A stretch of 64,000 bases of DNA from Terripilifer ovatus (lineage in GTDB: Bacteria > Pseudomonadota > Alphaproteobacteria > Rhizobiales > Beijerinckiaceae). The translations under genes were made by a program, and so were the position numbers. The DNA is taken from NCBI GenBank assembly GCA_029222685.1, contig JARHVB010000027.1, positions 62,001 to 126,000 on the forward strand, written 5' to 3'. Below are positions 26,665 through 35,704 of this stretch, piece by piece. Position 1 is the stretch's first letter, and every line of letters begins with the position of its first letter. Under the pieces are notes generated by a model. That model worked only from the letters and a program-made list of their open reading frames with translations, made no database searches and had not been told where the DNA came from.

Positions 26665-27444
26665 ATGGATGGATTGCTTTACAGTAAGGTCGAGGACCGG
26701 GGCCATATCCGCATTGTGACCATGAACCGGCCGGAAGTGGCCAATGCGCTGAACCGCGAAGCGAGCCACGAACTCGAGGAGGTGTGGAACGATTTTGCCG
26801 CCAATGACGATCTCTGGGTCGGCATCATAACGGGTGCGGGCGACCGTGCCTTTTCGGCCGGTAACGATCTGAAGGCCCAGGCCGCTGGCAAGCGCGGTCC
26901 GCGTCCGCACACGGGTTTCGGCGGGCTGGCCATGCGCTTCGATCTGACCAAGCCGGTGATTGCCGCGGTGAATGGCCTGGCCATGGGCGGCGGCTTCGAA
27001 CTAGCTCTGGCCTGCGATCTGATCATCGCTTCTGAGAACGCCTATTTCGGCTTGCCGGAAGGCAAGGTCGGCATGATTGCGTCCGGCGGCGGCGTCCAGC
27101 GCCTGCCTCGCATCATCCCGCAAAAGCAGGCACTCGGCATCATCCTCACCGGCCGCCGCGTCAGCGCGGAAGAAGGCCGGCAGTTGGGCTTCGTCAACGA
27201 GGTCGTGCCGGTCTCTCAGGCGCTCGATGCAGCTCTCGTCTGGGCAAACCAGATCCTCGAACTCGCGCCCATCGCGGTTCGGGCCGCCAAGGAGGCGGTT
27301 TATGCCAGCCTCGATAAACCTCTACTCGAAGATGCGGTCAGGGCGACCTATCCGATCCATTCCACGCTCACCAGCACCGATGATTTTATCGAGGGCCCGA
27401 AAGCTTTTGCGGAGAAGCGCAAGCCGGTGTGGAAGAACCGGTAG
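26665..27444 (+). CDS. Enoyl-CoA hydratase/isomerase family protein
   Basis: A 259-residue crotonase from ATG 26665; GTG 26653 is a weaker alternative. GAGDRAFSAGNDLKAQ supplies the first oxyanion hole, and GLAMGGGFELALACDLIIAS the second. In the position of the first catalytic Glu lies VGMIASGGGVQRLP, so that acid is not in its standard GxxP context. Last gene of the ligase operon; probably hydrates or hydrolyses an intermediate acyl-CoA. Confidence 0.9.
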   Translation: MDGLLYSKVEDRGHIRIVTMNRPEVANALNREASHELEEVWNDFAANDDLWVGIITGAGDRAFSAGNDLKAQAAGKRGPRPHTGFGGLAMRFDLTKPVIAAVNGLAMGGGFELALACDLIIASENAYFGLPEGKVGMIASGGGVQRLPRIIPQKQALGIILTGRRVSAEEGRQLGFVNEVVPVSQALDAALVWANQILELAPIAVRAAKEAVYASLDKPLLEDAVRATYPIHSTLTSTDDFIEGPKAFAEKRKPVWKNR

Positions 27445-27625
27445 TTTATAGGGTTTGCGATCGCCAAGTCGAAATCTGTTTGCGCCGGCCTCATCTGCAA
27501 CGCTGTATCAACGAGGCGCGAGGCGTTTGCGTTCTGCACTCGACCTGCCGGGAGCCGACAACGCGGGCTATCCGGGTCGAAATTGAGTTCGTTAATCTGC
27601 TCACGATCGGATATGGCACCTTCGT

Positions 27626-28477
27626 CTAATCCCCAAGGAACTCCGTCACCGACTTGTTGAACGCCGCCGGATCCTGAAGAAACGCGAAGTGGCTGGTGTT
27701 GGGCAGGATCAGCAGGCGGGCGTCGGGGATGGTTTTCGCCATCGTCTCGGTGTGCTCGCGCTTGATCGCCTCGTCGTGTTCGCCGTCGACGATCCAGACC
27801 GGAACCTTGATGGTGGCGAGCTGGCCGTCGGTCCAGTTGGGTTCGCTCTCCCACATCTTGCCGATCTGCTTATGGAAGGCGTCGTATTCGCCGGGCGTGG
27901 GCGAGAGGCGTGTATAGTCGCCGCTGGCGCGCGTCACGAAGGCGGCAAAGGTCGGGTTCTGCTCGACGTCGTCCTTGACGCCGGAGGTGAGCGTGTTGGC
28001 GCCGAAGGCGAACACGCGCGTCACGCGCGCGGGATGGCGCATGGCGAGGTCGAGGCCGATGATCGCGCCGTCGCTCCAGCCGACGACGGCGGCCTTGTCG
28101 ATCTTCAAAGCGTCGAGCAGGGCGACGACATCGTCGGCCATCAGGTCGTAGCCGAACGGGCGCCCGTCGCGCGTGCTGCGCCCGTGGCCGCGGCTGTCGA
28201 CCAGGATGACGCGATGTTTGTCTTTAAGCGCACGCGCGACATCGGCCAGATAATCCGAATTGGAGAGGCCGCCGTGCAGCAGCAGGACGGGCGAGCCGGA
28301 GCCGGTGTCGACGTAATAGAGGCGGATGCCGTTGACCTCGGCGTGGCGTCCCGTGGCCACGGGCGCGGGCGTCGGCGGCAATGTCTGCCAGAGCTCCGCC
28401 GCACCGGCGGGGATGGGCGCCGTTGCGGCACAGGCCACCGCGAACAAGACCGCCTTGATGAACGCACGCCTGATCAT
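27626..28477 (-). CDS. Secreted alpha/beta hydrolase
   Basis: A 283-residue protein from the ATG ending at 28477 (MIRRAFIKAVLFAVACAATA), eight bases after GGGAGG. The hydrophobic leader indicates export. The hydrolase core shows LLLHGGLSNSDY (oxyanion), VVGWSDGAIIG with nucleophile Ser in G-W-S-D-G, IVDGEHDEAI (acid) and LPNTSHFAFLQ (His). Much longer upstream reading in this frame is the antisense of the next gene and is not coding. Substrate unknown. Confidence 0.85.
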   Translation of the reverse strand: MIRRAFIKAVLFAVACAATAPIPAGAAELWQTLPPTPAPVATGRHAEVNGIRLYYVDTGSGSPVLLLHGGLSNSDYLADVARALKDKHRVILVDSRGHGRSTRDGRPFGYDLMADDVVALLDALKIDKAAVVGWSDGAIIGLDLAMRHPARVTRVFAFGANTLTSGVKDDVEQNPTFAAFVTRASGDYTRLSPTPGEYDAFHKQIGKMWESEPNWTDGQLATIKVPVWIVDGEHDEAIKREHTETMAKTIPDARLLILPNTSHFAFLQDPAAFNKSVTEFLGD

Positions 28478-28566
28478 GTGATGAGCCTCCCACCGTCCCG
28501 ATGCTGCGCGCAGACTATCACGCCCGCCGGCGATTCCGAGTGCCGGCAGGCGCGTCGCGCCGCCGG

Positions 28567-29898
28567 TCACTTGAGGAAGGTGCGGAACCAGTCCGGGACG
28601 TTCTCCGCGCCGGCGAGCGTCGCCGCGTCGCCATAGAGGCCGGCGAGGAAGGTGGCGCGGTGGCTGGCGCCGGCGGTGGGAATGCCGCGCGCGAGTCTGC
28701 CGCCCGCCGACAGCGCCCGGTAGACCATGGCCGGATGGATGGCCTCGTCCGCGAGGCCGTAGTGGAAGCGGATCGGCGCATCGTAGTTCCAGTAGGAGCT
28801 GCGGTTGGCGGCGAGGTGCCTGAGAAAGGCGCTGTTGCGATCGTCCGTCGCCTGATCGAAGAAGCCCGGCACCAGCAGATCGGATCCGGTGGGGAACGGC
28901 TTGGTGAGGTCGAAGTCGTTGTTGTAGGTCTTCCAGTAGGCGAGCGCCATGTCGTGGAACTGCGGCCGGATGGCGCTTTGCATCAGTCCGGTCAGGCGGT
29001 ACTGGAGCTCGTAGCTGCCGAGCGCGACGATCAGGCACAGCGGGATCCAGTTCGGTATCGCCGGGTAGGACGTCATCCCCTGGGGCAGGGCGAATGTCTG
29101 GTTGCCGGTCCAGAAGCTCCACGCCTCGTTGAGATCGTTGAACGGGCTCGCCGCCGCAGTCGCCGCGATTGGGCGGCCTTGCGTGCGCAGGGCCTGATGC
29201 AGCCATTGCGTGTTGATGGCGCCCTGCGACCAGCCGTGCAGGAACAGCTTCGACGGCCTGAGGCCGAGCGACCGCATGGCGGTCTCGCCGGCCGCGAGCA
29301 TGTCGATGCAGGTGCGCACGCTGACGCCCTTGACGCCGTAGCCCTCGCCGCGGCCGTTGCGGAAGGGGCCCTTGCCGACGTAATCGGCGGCGATGACCGC
29401 ATAGCCTTGCGCGGCGAAGCGCTGGACGTTGAAGAGCGTCTCCAGCGAGTCCGCGGCATCCGTCAGTTCGTAGGCCGGATCATTCAGGCGGATGAGGTTC
29501 GAGGGCACCTGATCGAACGAGAGGATCGTGCCGTGCTGCCAGGAGAGCAGCGGCAGGTCGCCTTTGGCGCCGACGGGCACCGCCAGCAGACCGCTGACCT
29601 TCAACCGCTCGCCGGTCTCCGGCACGACTGTCTGGGTGACGATGCGGTGGAGATCGACATCGAAGCGGGCACCATTCTTCTGCGCGTCGAAGGCCGGCAG
29701 GATCGCGGGTGTGTTGAACAGCGGATAGGCCTTGGCCACCTGAGCATCGAGCCGCGCGGCGCTGACGCGGCATGTGCTATCGATGAGGCCCGGCCGCGAT
29801 CTGCCTTCGCCCGCCGCCAGCGCTGGTATCGCGCCCGCGCACAGAGCCGCGGCCGTCGCGCCGGCGCCGAGCAGCAAGGTCCGCCGCGTGGCGCCCAT
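28567..29898 (-). CDS. Tat-exported secretory-lipase-like alpha/beta hydrolase
   Basis: A 443-residue protein from the ATG ending at 29898, preceded by AAGGA. MGATRRTLLLGAGATAAALC is a twin-arginine-type leader. The mature protein resembles secretory lipases: LPLLSWQHGTILSFDQVPSN, FAAQGYAVIAADYVGKG, nucleophile in LHGWSQGAINTQWL, and later IRFHYGLADEAIHPAM with AGASHRATFL supplying acid and His. Same strand as the hydrolase downstream. Likely an esterase or lipase acting in the periplasm or outside the cell. Confidence 0.85.
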   Translation of the reverse strand: MGATRRTLLLGAGATAAALCAGAIPALAAGEGRSRPGLIDSTCRVSAARLDAQVAKAYPLFNTPAILPAFDAQKNGARFDVDLHRIVTQTVVPETGERLKVSGLLAVPVGAKGDLPLLSWQHGTILSFDQVPSNLIRLNDPAYELTDAADSLETLFNVQRFAAQGYAVIAADYVGKGPFRNGRGEGYGVKGVSVRTCIDMLAAGETAMRSLGLRPSKLFLHGWSQGAINTQWLHQALRTQGRPIAATAAASPFNDLNEAWSFWTGNQTFALPQGMTSYPAIPNWIPLCLIVALGSYELQYRLTGLMQSAIRPQFHDMALAYWKTYNNDFDLTKPFPTGSDLLVPGFFDQATDDRNSAFLRHLAANRSSYWNYDAPIRFHYGLADEAIHPAMVYRALSAGGRLARGIPTAGASHRATFLAGLYGDAATLAGAENVPDWFRTFLK

Positions 29899-30247
29899 GT
29901 TATCCTTCAGCGCCTGCGATGGCAGCGGTTGCAACGGGCGAGGGGCGACGATTGGCTGGCAGGCCATGAGGGATTTCCTTCCGTTCTTTCGGCTGAAGGC
30001 CTAGTTCCCGGCGGCGATGGCGTGCATTGACCTCGATCAATTCGCGGGCCCAGGCATCGCAGACAGAGGCAGCTTGTCGGGTGATGAGCGAACACGCGGG
30101 TTCAATGCGCGGCGCCGTTGCGAGAAATCATTCGATAGCAAACGAACCATCTGCCGGTGCATTCGTGAAAGCGAGCAGTTGAGTTGCAGGACGTTTCGCG
30201 TAAAATAGCTATACCATATAACGATCGGCAACGGAGGGAACCTGCAC

Positions 30248-31225
30248 ATGACCGACCGCACACGATTCAGCCTGGCTGCTCTTCTCGCGACAGCATTGAG
30301 CGTCGCGGCTCCTGGCATCGGCCATAGTCAGGAGTATCCCTCGCAGGACATTCATTTCATCGTCGGCTTCGCGCCGGGCAGCGGGCCAGACGTGATTACG
30401 CGATGGGTGGCGGAGAAGATGCGTCCCTCGATCGGCCGCACCATCGTCATCGAAAACAAGGTCGGAGCCGGCGGCAATATCGCCACCGAATATGTCGCGC
30501 GGGCGAAGCCTGACGGCTACACCGTCTATATGACCGGCGGCAGCGCGCTGGCGGCGAGCGGGCATCTGTTCCGCAATCTTTCCATCGACGTCAGCAAGGG
30601 CTTCGAGACCGTCGCGATGCTGGCGCGCCAGCCGACCCTGCTCGTCGTCGGCCCCAATTCGCCCTACAAAACCGTTGCCGATCTCCAGGCGGCTTTGAAG
30701 TCCAAAGGCAGCAAGGGGAGTTATGGCACCGCGTTTCCGACAGCGCGCGTGCTGGGCGCCATGGTCCGGGACTCCGCCGGCGGTCAGGCTGTCGAGGTGC
30801 AGTACCGCACGTCGGCCGACTGGATCAATGACCTGGCGAGCGGGACTCTGGACTTCGCCTTCATCGATGCCGCCTCCGGCGTGGGCCATGCCGCGCAGAA
30901 CCGTATCCGGATCATGGCGGTCAGTCTGGCTGACCGGTTCTCAACCATGCCCAATATTCCGACGCTCAAAGAGTCGGGCATAAATGTCGACGTTTCCGGA
31001 TGGTGGGCGGCCTTCGTGGCCGAGGGCACGCCGAAGCCGATTGTCGAAAAGCTGCACAAGGCGTTCACCGAGGCCGTCAAGACGCCCGAAGCAAAAACGT
31101 TCTTCAACGGCATCAGCAACGAACCCTGGCCGATGAGCCAGGCCGACGCACAGAAATTCTATCTGCGCGAGTACAAGGACTGGGGCGACTACGTCCGCCT
31201 CGCCAAGATCGAGCCGCAAGGCTGA
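30248..31225 (+). CDS. Orphan TctC/Bug-family solute-binding protein
   Basis: A 325-residue exported binding protein; GGAGGG precedes the ATG and the leader ends near residue 27 (GIGHSQEYPSQ). Loops IHFIVGFAPGSGPDVI and EYVARAKPDGYTVYMTGGSA are typical. No permease genes lie beside it; such orphan Bug proteins are common in Proteobacteria and may share membrane subunits or act in sensing. Ligand unknown. Confidence 0.9.
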   Translation: MTDRTRFSLAALLATALSVAAPGIGHSQEYPSQDIHFIVGFAPGSGPDVITRWVAEKMRPSIGRTIVIENKVGAGGNIATEYVARAKPDGYTVYMTGGSALAASGHLFRNLSIDVSKGFETVAMLARQPTLLVVGPNSPYKTVADLQAALKSKGSKGSYGTAFPTARVLGAMVRDSAGGQAVEVQYRTSADWINDLASGTLDFAFIDAASGVGHAAQNRIRIMAVSLADRFSTMPNIPTLKESGINVDVSGWWAAFVAEGTPKPIVEKLHKAFTEAVKTPEAKTFFNGISNEPWPMSQADAQKFYLREYKDWGDYVRLAKIEPQG

Positions 31226-31273
31226 GCGCAGGCTGACGGCGGGTGGATGAGCGCGTCCGACGGTCTCATCCGC

Positions 31274-31972
31274 TCACGCGCCGAGCCAGCGAAATGACTT
31301 CGCAAGAAAGACATTGCCGTTGGCGCGCGGCCACTCGCCGTGCGCCACGATGACGCGACGGCAGTTCCAGCTCAGCACCTTGTCGCGCGCCCGGCGGGCC
31401 GGCGCGCGATTGATAAACGACAACCGCCATTCGCGTGGGGCGCAGGCCTGGTCCTGGGTGAGGCCGTCGAGGCGCGCCAGGAAGCGCCACTTGCCCCAAT
31501 GTTCGCGGAGAAAGCGATCGCTGAACGTCTGGATCAGATCGGCGACGATCGCGGTGGCGGAGGGGCGATGAAGAAAGACGATCTCGTCCATGGCGAACGA
31601 ACCGCGGAACCATGCCTGGTCGATATCGGGAAGCCATTCGGGCGGCGGGGCGTCCTCCAGCGCTTCGCGGAAAGAGAGGTCGGCGCACTTCCTGATCGTC
31701 GATCGCGGCCCCCATAACGCGGCCTCGGGATAGGCCGCTTTCCACTCCTTCAGGTAGAGGTGGTGGAGCTTGTTGGGGCTGACGAGGTGGCGCACAGGGC
31801 CAAGACGATCCACCTCGCTGCGCAGATCCGCAGACAGCTTGACAGGCGACCACACCCACAGATCGCCGTTCTGCAATCGGGCGATGACGGAGCGCGTCGG
31901 ATAGGCAATGCCAAAGAAGCTGACGATCTCTCCCTCGACGAGCCAAAGAGCCTCATGTACCTGCTCGAGCAT
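31274..31972 (-). CDS. DUF4336 protein (metallo-beta-lactamase-like fold)
   Basis: A 232-residue protein starting MLEQVHEALWLVEGEIVSFF. PTRSVIARLQNGDLWVWSPV, then VRHLVSPNKLHHLYLKEW, and later DEIVFLHRPSATAIVADLIQ match DUF4336, a family related to metallo-beta-lactamase folds that retains few metal ligands (HH in NKLHHLY, H in VIVAHGEW). Function unknown. No operon partner. Confidence 0.75.
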   Translation of the reverse strand: MLEQVHEALWLVEGEIVSFFGIAYPTRSVIARLQNGDLWVWSPVKLSADLRSEVDRLGPVRHLVSPNKLHHLYLKEWKAAYPEAALWGPRSTIRKCADLSFREALEDAPPPEWLPDIDQAWFRGSFAMDEIVFLHRPSATAIVADLIQTFSDRFLREHWGKWRFLARLDGLTQDQACAPREWRLSFINRAPARRARDKVLSWNCRRVIVAHGEWPRANGNVFLAKSFRWLGA

Positions 31973-32044
31973 GGCGTCATCCTCCGCGAGGCTAAACAGC
32001 GCTACGCGCCCCGCGTTCCAACCGTGGCCTTCTCGAGAACCTGA

Positions 32045-32395
32045 TTATTTCCGCAGGATCTTTTCGATCGCCTTTCCCTTGGCGAGTTCGTCGATCAGTT
32101 TGTCGAGATAGCGGATTTCGCGCATCACCGGCTCTTCGATGGTCTCGACGCGGACACCGCAGACCACGCCGGTGATGAGCGAGCGGGAAGCATTCATGCC
32201 CGGCGCGGTCGCGAAGAAATCCTCGAAACTCGTCTTTTTCGCCAATTCGTCGTCGAGCGTCTGCTGGCTGTGGCCGGTGAGCCAGCGGATGATCTCGTCG
32301 ACCTCGGCTTTCGTCCGCCCCTTCTTCTCCGCCTTGGCGACGTAAAGAGGGTAAACGCTGGCGAGGCTGACCGAATAGATGCGGTGCCTGGACAT
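32045..32395 (-). CDS. DUF2200 family protein
   Basis: A 116-residue protein from the ATG ending at 32395 ([20 protein letters not shown]). The pattern [20 protein letters not shown] and GYDQ-like GHSQQTL followed by [20 protein letters not shown] matches DUF2200, a small conserved family without known function. Divergent from the ArsR gene across about 110 bases. Confidence 0.85.
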   Translation of the reverse strand: MSRHRIYSVSLASVYPLYVAKAEKKGRTKAEVDEIIRWLTGHSQQTLDDELAKKTSFEDFFATAPGMNASRSLITGVVCGVRVETIEEPVMREIRYLDKLIDELAKGKAIEKILRK

Positions 32396-32503
32396 GAGCC
32401 TTCCTAACGCTGACTGCGTGCCTCGTGCAAGACGGGGATGGCGCACAAGACCGGGACGGAGAAGCGGTTTGACACGATCATCAGTTTATACTAATCATAA
32501 GTC

Positions 32504-32821
32504 ATGACTGTTGATACCGCCCAGCTCGCCGCGCTCGGCGACCCGACCCGCCGCTTGATTTTCGAGATGATCGCCGAACGCCCGCGCTCGGTGGCCGAGA
32601 TCACCCGGCAGGTGCCGGTGTCGCAATCGGCCGTCTCGCAGCATCTCAAGGTGCTGCGGGACTCGCGGCTCGTGCGTGCCGAGCCGAAGGGCGCCAGCAA
32701 TGTCTATCACATCGATCCGCACGGGCTGGGGCAGATGCGCGCCTGGCTCGACCAGTTCTGGAGCAAGACGTTGACGGCCTACAAGCAGGCTGTCGAGCAA
32801 CCCAAGGAGCCTTCGCCATGA
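32504..32821 (+). CDS. ArsR-family transcriptional regulator
   Basis: A 105-residue winged-helix protein: LAALGDPTRRLIFEMIAERP, then AEITRQVPVSQSAVSQHLKV as recognition helix, then a wing RAEPKGASNVYHI. It lacks the ELCVCDL metal site of ArsR/SmtB, so it is of the SRPBCC-linked kind. Its stop overlaps the next gene (ATGA); such pairs co-regulate and often repress their own operon. Confidence 0.9.
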   Translation: MTVDTAQLAALGDPTRRLIFEMIAERPRSVAEITRQVPVSQSAVSQHLKVLRDSRLVRAEPKGASNVYHIDPHGLGQMRAWLDQFWSKTLTAYKQAVEQPKEPSP

Positions 32822-33303
32822 ACACCCGCGTCACACCAGCGCCCGTGAAACACTCGATCGTCGTCGACGCGCCCATCGCGCGCGCCTTCAAGGTGTTCAC
32901 GGAAGACTTCGGCAGCTTCAAGCCGCGCGACCACAACCTGCTGCGCGTCGACATCGCCGAGACGGTGTTCGAGCCGCGTGTCGGCGGCCACGTCTATGAC
33001 CGCGGCGTCGACGGCAGCGAGTGCCGCTTCGCCCGCGTGCTGGCCTTCGAGCCGCCGCATCGGGTGCTGCTGAGCTGGGACATCAGCCCCCAATGGCAGA
33101 TCGAGACCGATCCGGCAAAGACCAGCGAATGGGAGGTGCGCTTCATCGCGGAGAGCGAGGCCCGCACCCGCGTCGAACTCGAACACCGCAAGCTCGAACG
33201 CCATGGCGACGGCTGGGAAAGCGTGCGCGGCGGCGTCGACGGCGACAAGGGCTGGCCGCTGTATCTGCGGAACTTCGCGGAGCTGTTCGCGCGCAAGGGC
33301 TGA
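32818..33303 (+). CDS. SRPBCC (AHSA1-type) domain protein
   Basis: A 161-residue helix-grip protein: VKHSIVVDAPIARAFKVFTE at the start, GGHVYDRGVDGSECRFARVL and GWESVRGGVDGDKGWPLYL at the end, typical of the Aha1/START-like group that binds small hydrophobic ligands. Translationally coupled to the ArsR gene by a 4-base overlap. Confidence 0.9.
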   Translation: MNTRVTPAPVKHSIVVDAPIARAFKVFTEDFGSFKPRDHNLLRVDIAETVFEPRVGGHVYDRGVDGSECRFARVLAFEPPHRVLLSWDISPQWQIETDPAKTSEWEVRFIAESEARTRVELEHRKLERHGDGWESVRGGVDGDKGWPLYLRNFAELFARKG

Positions 33304-33337
33304 GGGGGGCGCCTCAGACAGCCGGCCTGGCGCGCCA

Positions 33338-33437
33338 GAGCATTTTCGGTTCTGATAGAATCAGAACCGAAGCTCTGGTTTTTGTTTTGATGCGTTTTCT
33401 TCACGCGAACCGGTTTCCACTTCGCTCGAAAACGCTC
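33338..33437. mobile_element. MITE-like two-hairpin element, copy 3
   Basis: A 100-bp copy of the element found twice in phrB, in the same orientation, starting GAGCATTTTCGG and ending GAAAACGCTC, which reveals its inverted termini. Flanked by CA on the left and TA on the right, so any duplication has decayed. It lies between convergent SRPBCC and antiporter genes and its last base forms part of the antiporter stop codon. Confidence 0.8.
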
Positions 33438-35020
33438 TAATCCCCGCGCTGAAACGTGATCGCCAGTTCCTCCACGTCGAGGTCGCGCTCCAGCTCATGC
33501 AGGACCTCGTCCTCGATGTGCCCGTCGCGGTGGATGCGGATGAGTTCTGCCCGGCCGGCGGCGATGGAGGCGAGCAGGACGTCGAAGTGCGGGCGCAGGA
33601 TCTCCATCGTGGCGCTAGCGTCTTCCTCATAGCGCTCCATGAACTCCATGCGCCGCTTATATTCCTCGAGCAGGCGCGGATGGATGAGCGTGCCGTCTTC
33701 CGCATAGGCGAGTTCCTCGACCCTGGCCATCCGCGCGCGGGCCATGGCGCCTTCCGTCGCCGGCATGTTCATTTTCGCCGGCGGGTCGTTATCGACCGGG
33801 CAAACCGTCCGGATGAGCCAGCCGAGGCTGGCGCCCTGCACGACGACGGTGGCGAAGATCGCCGCGAAGGCGCACAGCAGCATGAGGTCGCGCCCAGGCA
33901 TTTCGAGCGGCAGGGTGAGCGGCACGGCCAGCGTCACCACGCCGCGCATGCCGGTCCAGCCAAGCACCGTCGCCTGCCGCCAGCCGAGCGGGCGGGCGCG
34001 CTTCAGCCCGGCCTTGCGGGCGAGCGCGAGAACGGCGTCCGATCCGAAGACCCAGATGAACCGCGCGACGACGACGGCCAGCACGACGCCGAGCACGGCG
34101 GCGATCGTCGATACGGGCGTCGCCTCGATGCCGCCCAGCCGTTCGATGACGCCGCGCAGGGAGAAGCCGATGAGGATGAACACCATGGCTTCCAGCACGA
34201 ACACCAGGATGTGCGAGAAGGAGCCGCCGATGAGCCGGACGATGGCCGGAAAGATCACATGCTGATACCAGCCGACCGCGAGCCCGGCGGTGACGGTGGC
34301 GATGACGCCCGACACATGCACCGCCTCGCCGGCGAGATAGGCCGCCCAGCCGAGCAGGGAGGTGGTGACGACCAGCAAGGTTGGATCGCGCAGGCGTTTG
34401 GCCACGAGCATCCACCCCGCCGCGACCACAAGGCCGACGGCGATGCCGCCCACGGCGACCAGAACGAAATTGCCCAGCGCCTCGCCGGCGTGAAAGACGC
34501 CGCTGAGCGTCGCCGCCACCGCAAAGCGGAACAGGATGAGGCCGGTCGCGTCGTTCAACAGGCTTTCGCCCTCGAGCAGCGCGGACAGCCGGCGCGGCAG
34601 CGACACGCCCTTCAGCACCGCGCGCGCGGCCACCGCATCGGGCGGCGACACGATGGCGCCCAGCGCGAAGCAGGCGGCCCAGGGCAAGGACGGCACAAGC
34701 CAGTGCGCCACCGCGCCGACAACCAGCGTGGTGAACACCACGGCCCCCACGGCAAGCGACAGGATGCCCGGCAGATGCCGCCGAAACCGCCCGAGCGCGG
34801 TCGAATAGGCGCCGTCCATCAACAGGGGCGGCAGGAACAGCACCAGCGCCAGCTCCGGATCGAGCGAGACGGACGGCAGGCCGGGCACAAAGGCCAGCGC
34901 GCCACCGCCGACGAGAAGGGCGGCGGAGGGGGGAAGGCGGAGTTTCAGCGCGAGCCAGTGGAGGGCGACGATGAGGGCGAGGAGGACGAGGACGAGTTTG
35001 AAGGCGTCGACGGCATGCAT
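33437..35020 (-). CDS. CPA1-family Na+/H+ antiporter
   Basis: A 527-residue membrane protein from the ATG ending at 35020 (MHAVDAFKLVLVLLALIVAL). About 12 hydrophobic segments; FALGAIVSPPDAVAARAVLK and ALLEGESLLNDATGLILFRF carry the ion-site residues of NhaP/NHE-type exchangers (the ND pair in LLNDATG). ATVLGWTGMRGVVTLAVPL is the conserved late helix. A cytosolic helical tail of about 110 residues follows. Exchanges Na+ (or K+) for protons. The TAG stop is built from the boundary of the mobile repeat. Confidence 0.9.
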   Translation of the reverse strand: MHAVDAFKLVLVLLALIVALHWLALKLRLPPSAALLVGGGALAFVPGLPSVSLDPELALVLFLPPLLMDGAYSTALGRFRRHLPGILSLAVGAVVFTTLVVGAVAHWLVPSLPWAACFALGAIVSPPDAVAARAVLKGVSLPRRLSALLEGESLLNDATGLILFRFAVAATLSGVFHAGEALGNFVLVAVGGIAVGLVVAAGWMLVAKRLRDPTLLVVTTSLLGWAAYLAGEAVHVSGVIATVTAGLAVGWYQHVIFPAIVRLIGGSFSHILVFVLEAMVFILIGFSLRGVIERLGGIEATPVSTIAAVLGVVLAVVVARFIWVFGSDAVLALARKAGLKRARPLGWRQATVLGWTGMRGVVTLAVPLTLPLEMPGRDLMLLCAFAAIFATVVVQGASLGWLIRTVCPVDNDPPAKMNMPATEGAMARARMARVEELAYAEDGTLIHPRLLEEYKRRMEFMERYEEDASATMEILRPHFDVLLASIAAGRAELIRIHRDGHIEDEVLHELERDLDVEELAITFQRGD

Positions 35021-35158
35021 CAAAGAGGGCTCCGGTTGGCGAGGCACGATAACTTCGACATGGCTACGCTTTTTATCGGAGCGTGCATTATCGCGGACTA
35101 TAATTGACGGCAGGGATCAACACGATAGCAACAGTTGCCTGTCACCTTAGGCCTGCAT

Positions 35159-35704
35159 TCAGCGCTCTTCGTCCCACTCGCAAACATACTGCCCCGCATA
35201 GAACCGCAGCAACAGGTGCGCATCTTTCGTAATCCCAATCCGGATGCTTTTGCCGATCCTGCGGCCGGCATAATCATCTTCCCCAAGTCGCAGTGGGCCC
35301 TTGCGGCACAGGTCCACACCGTCGAGCGTGCGTCGATCCGCAATGCCCGCGCCAGCCGTCCCGGCCCGCGCGCCAGATCGCGCAACCGCTCCGTCCCTCA
35401 GTTCTGCTGCATGATCGCTATGCCCTCCAGCGGTCGAGCACGCGGATCAGCACGTCCGCCCCAATGCCTGCAGCCTCCGCCGAGACGTTGAGCATGTTGG
35501 AGGTGCCGTAGGCGATATAGCCATAGGCGCGGCTGGGCTCGAGGAGCGAGCCGTTGCGCGGGGTCATGCCGCGGTAGGCGTGGCTGGCGGCGTCGCCGGG
35601 CAGATAGGCTTCGGTCGCGACGATGCGGCCGCTGGCGATGCGTTCGGGCAGGCGGCGTCGGGCGGCAGGTCCTTGCGCTTGGGCAGGCGGGGGACGGCCA
35701 TCAT
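35159..35704 (-). pseudogene. Decayed 3-methyladenine DNA glycosylase gene
   Basis: Reading leftward from an ATG that overlaps the LysR stop (TGATG), pieces of the Mpg/AAG family appear in several frames: RIASGRIVATEAYLPGDAAS, then AYRGMTPRN and YIAYGTSNMLNVSAEAAGIG, then LDGVDLCRKGPLRLGEDDYA-like and ITKDAHLLLRFYAGQYVCEW before the final TGA. An N-terminal deletion and at least one frameshift in the middle break it. An intact paralogue lies at 37269. It is therefore a duplicated copy that has been lost. Confidence 0.8.

Noticed and set aside
28501-30030. Forward open frame of about 500 codons
   Set aside because: It is antisense to the secretory-lipase-like gene, whose Tat leader and GxSxG motif are clear.
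33497-35107. Forward open frame of about 536 codons
   Set aside because: It mirrors the antiporter gene on the other strand and yields a low-complexity product rich in Arg, Gly, Asp and His.
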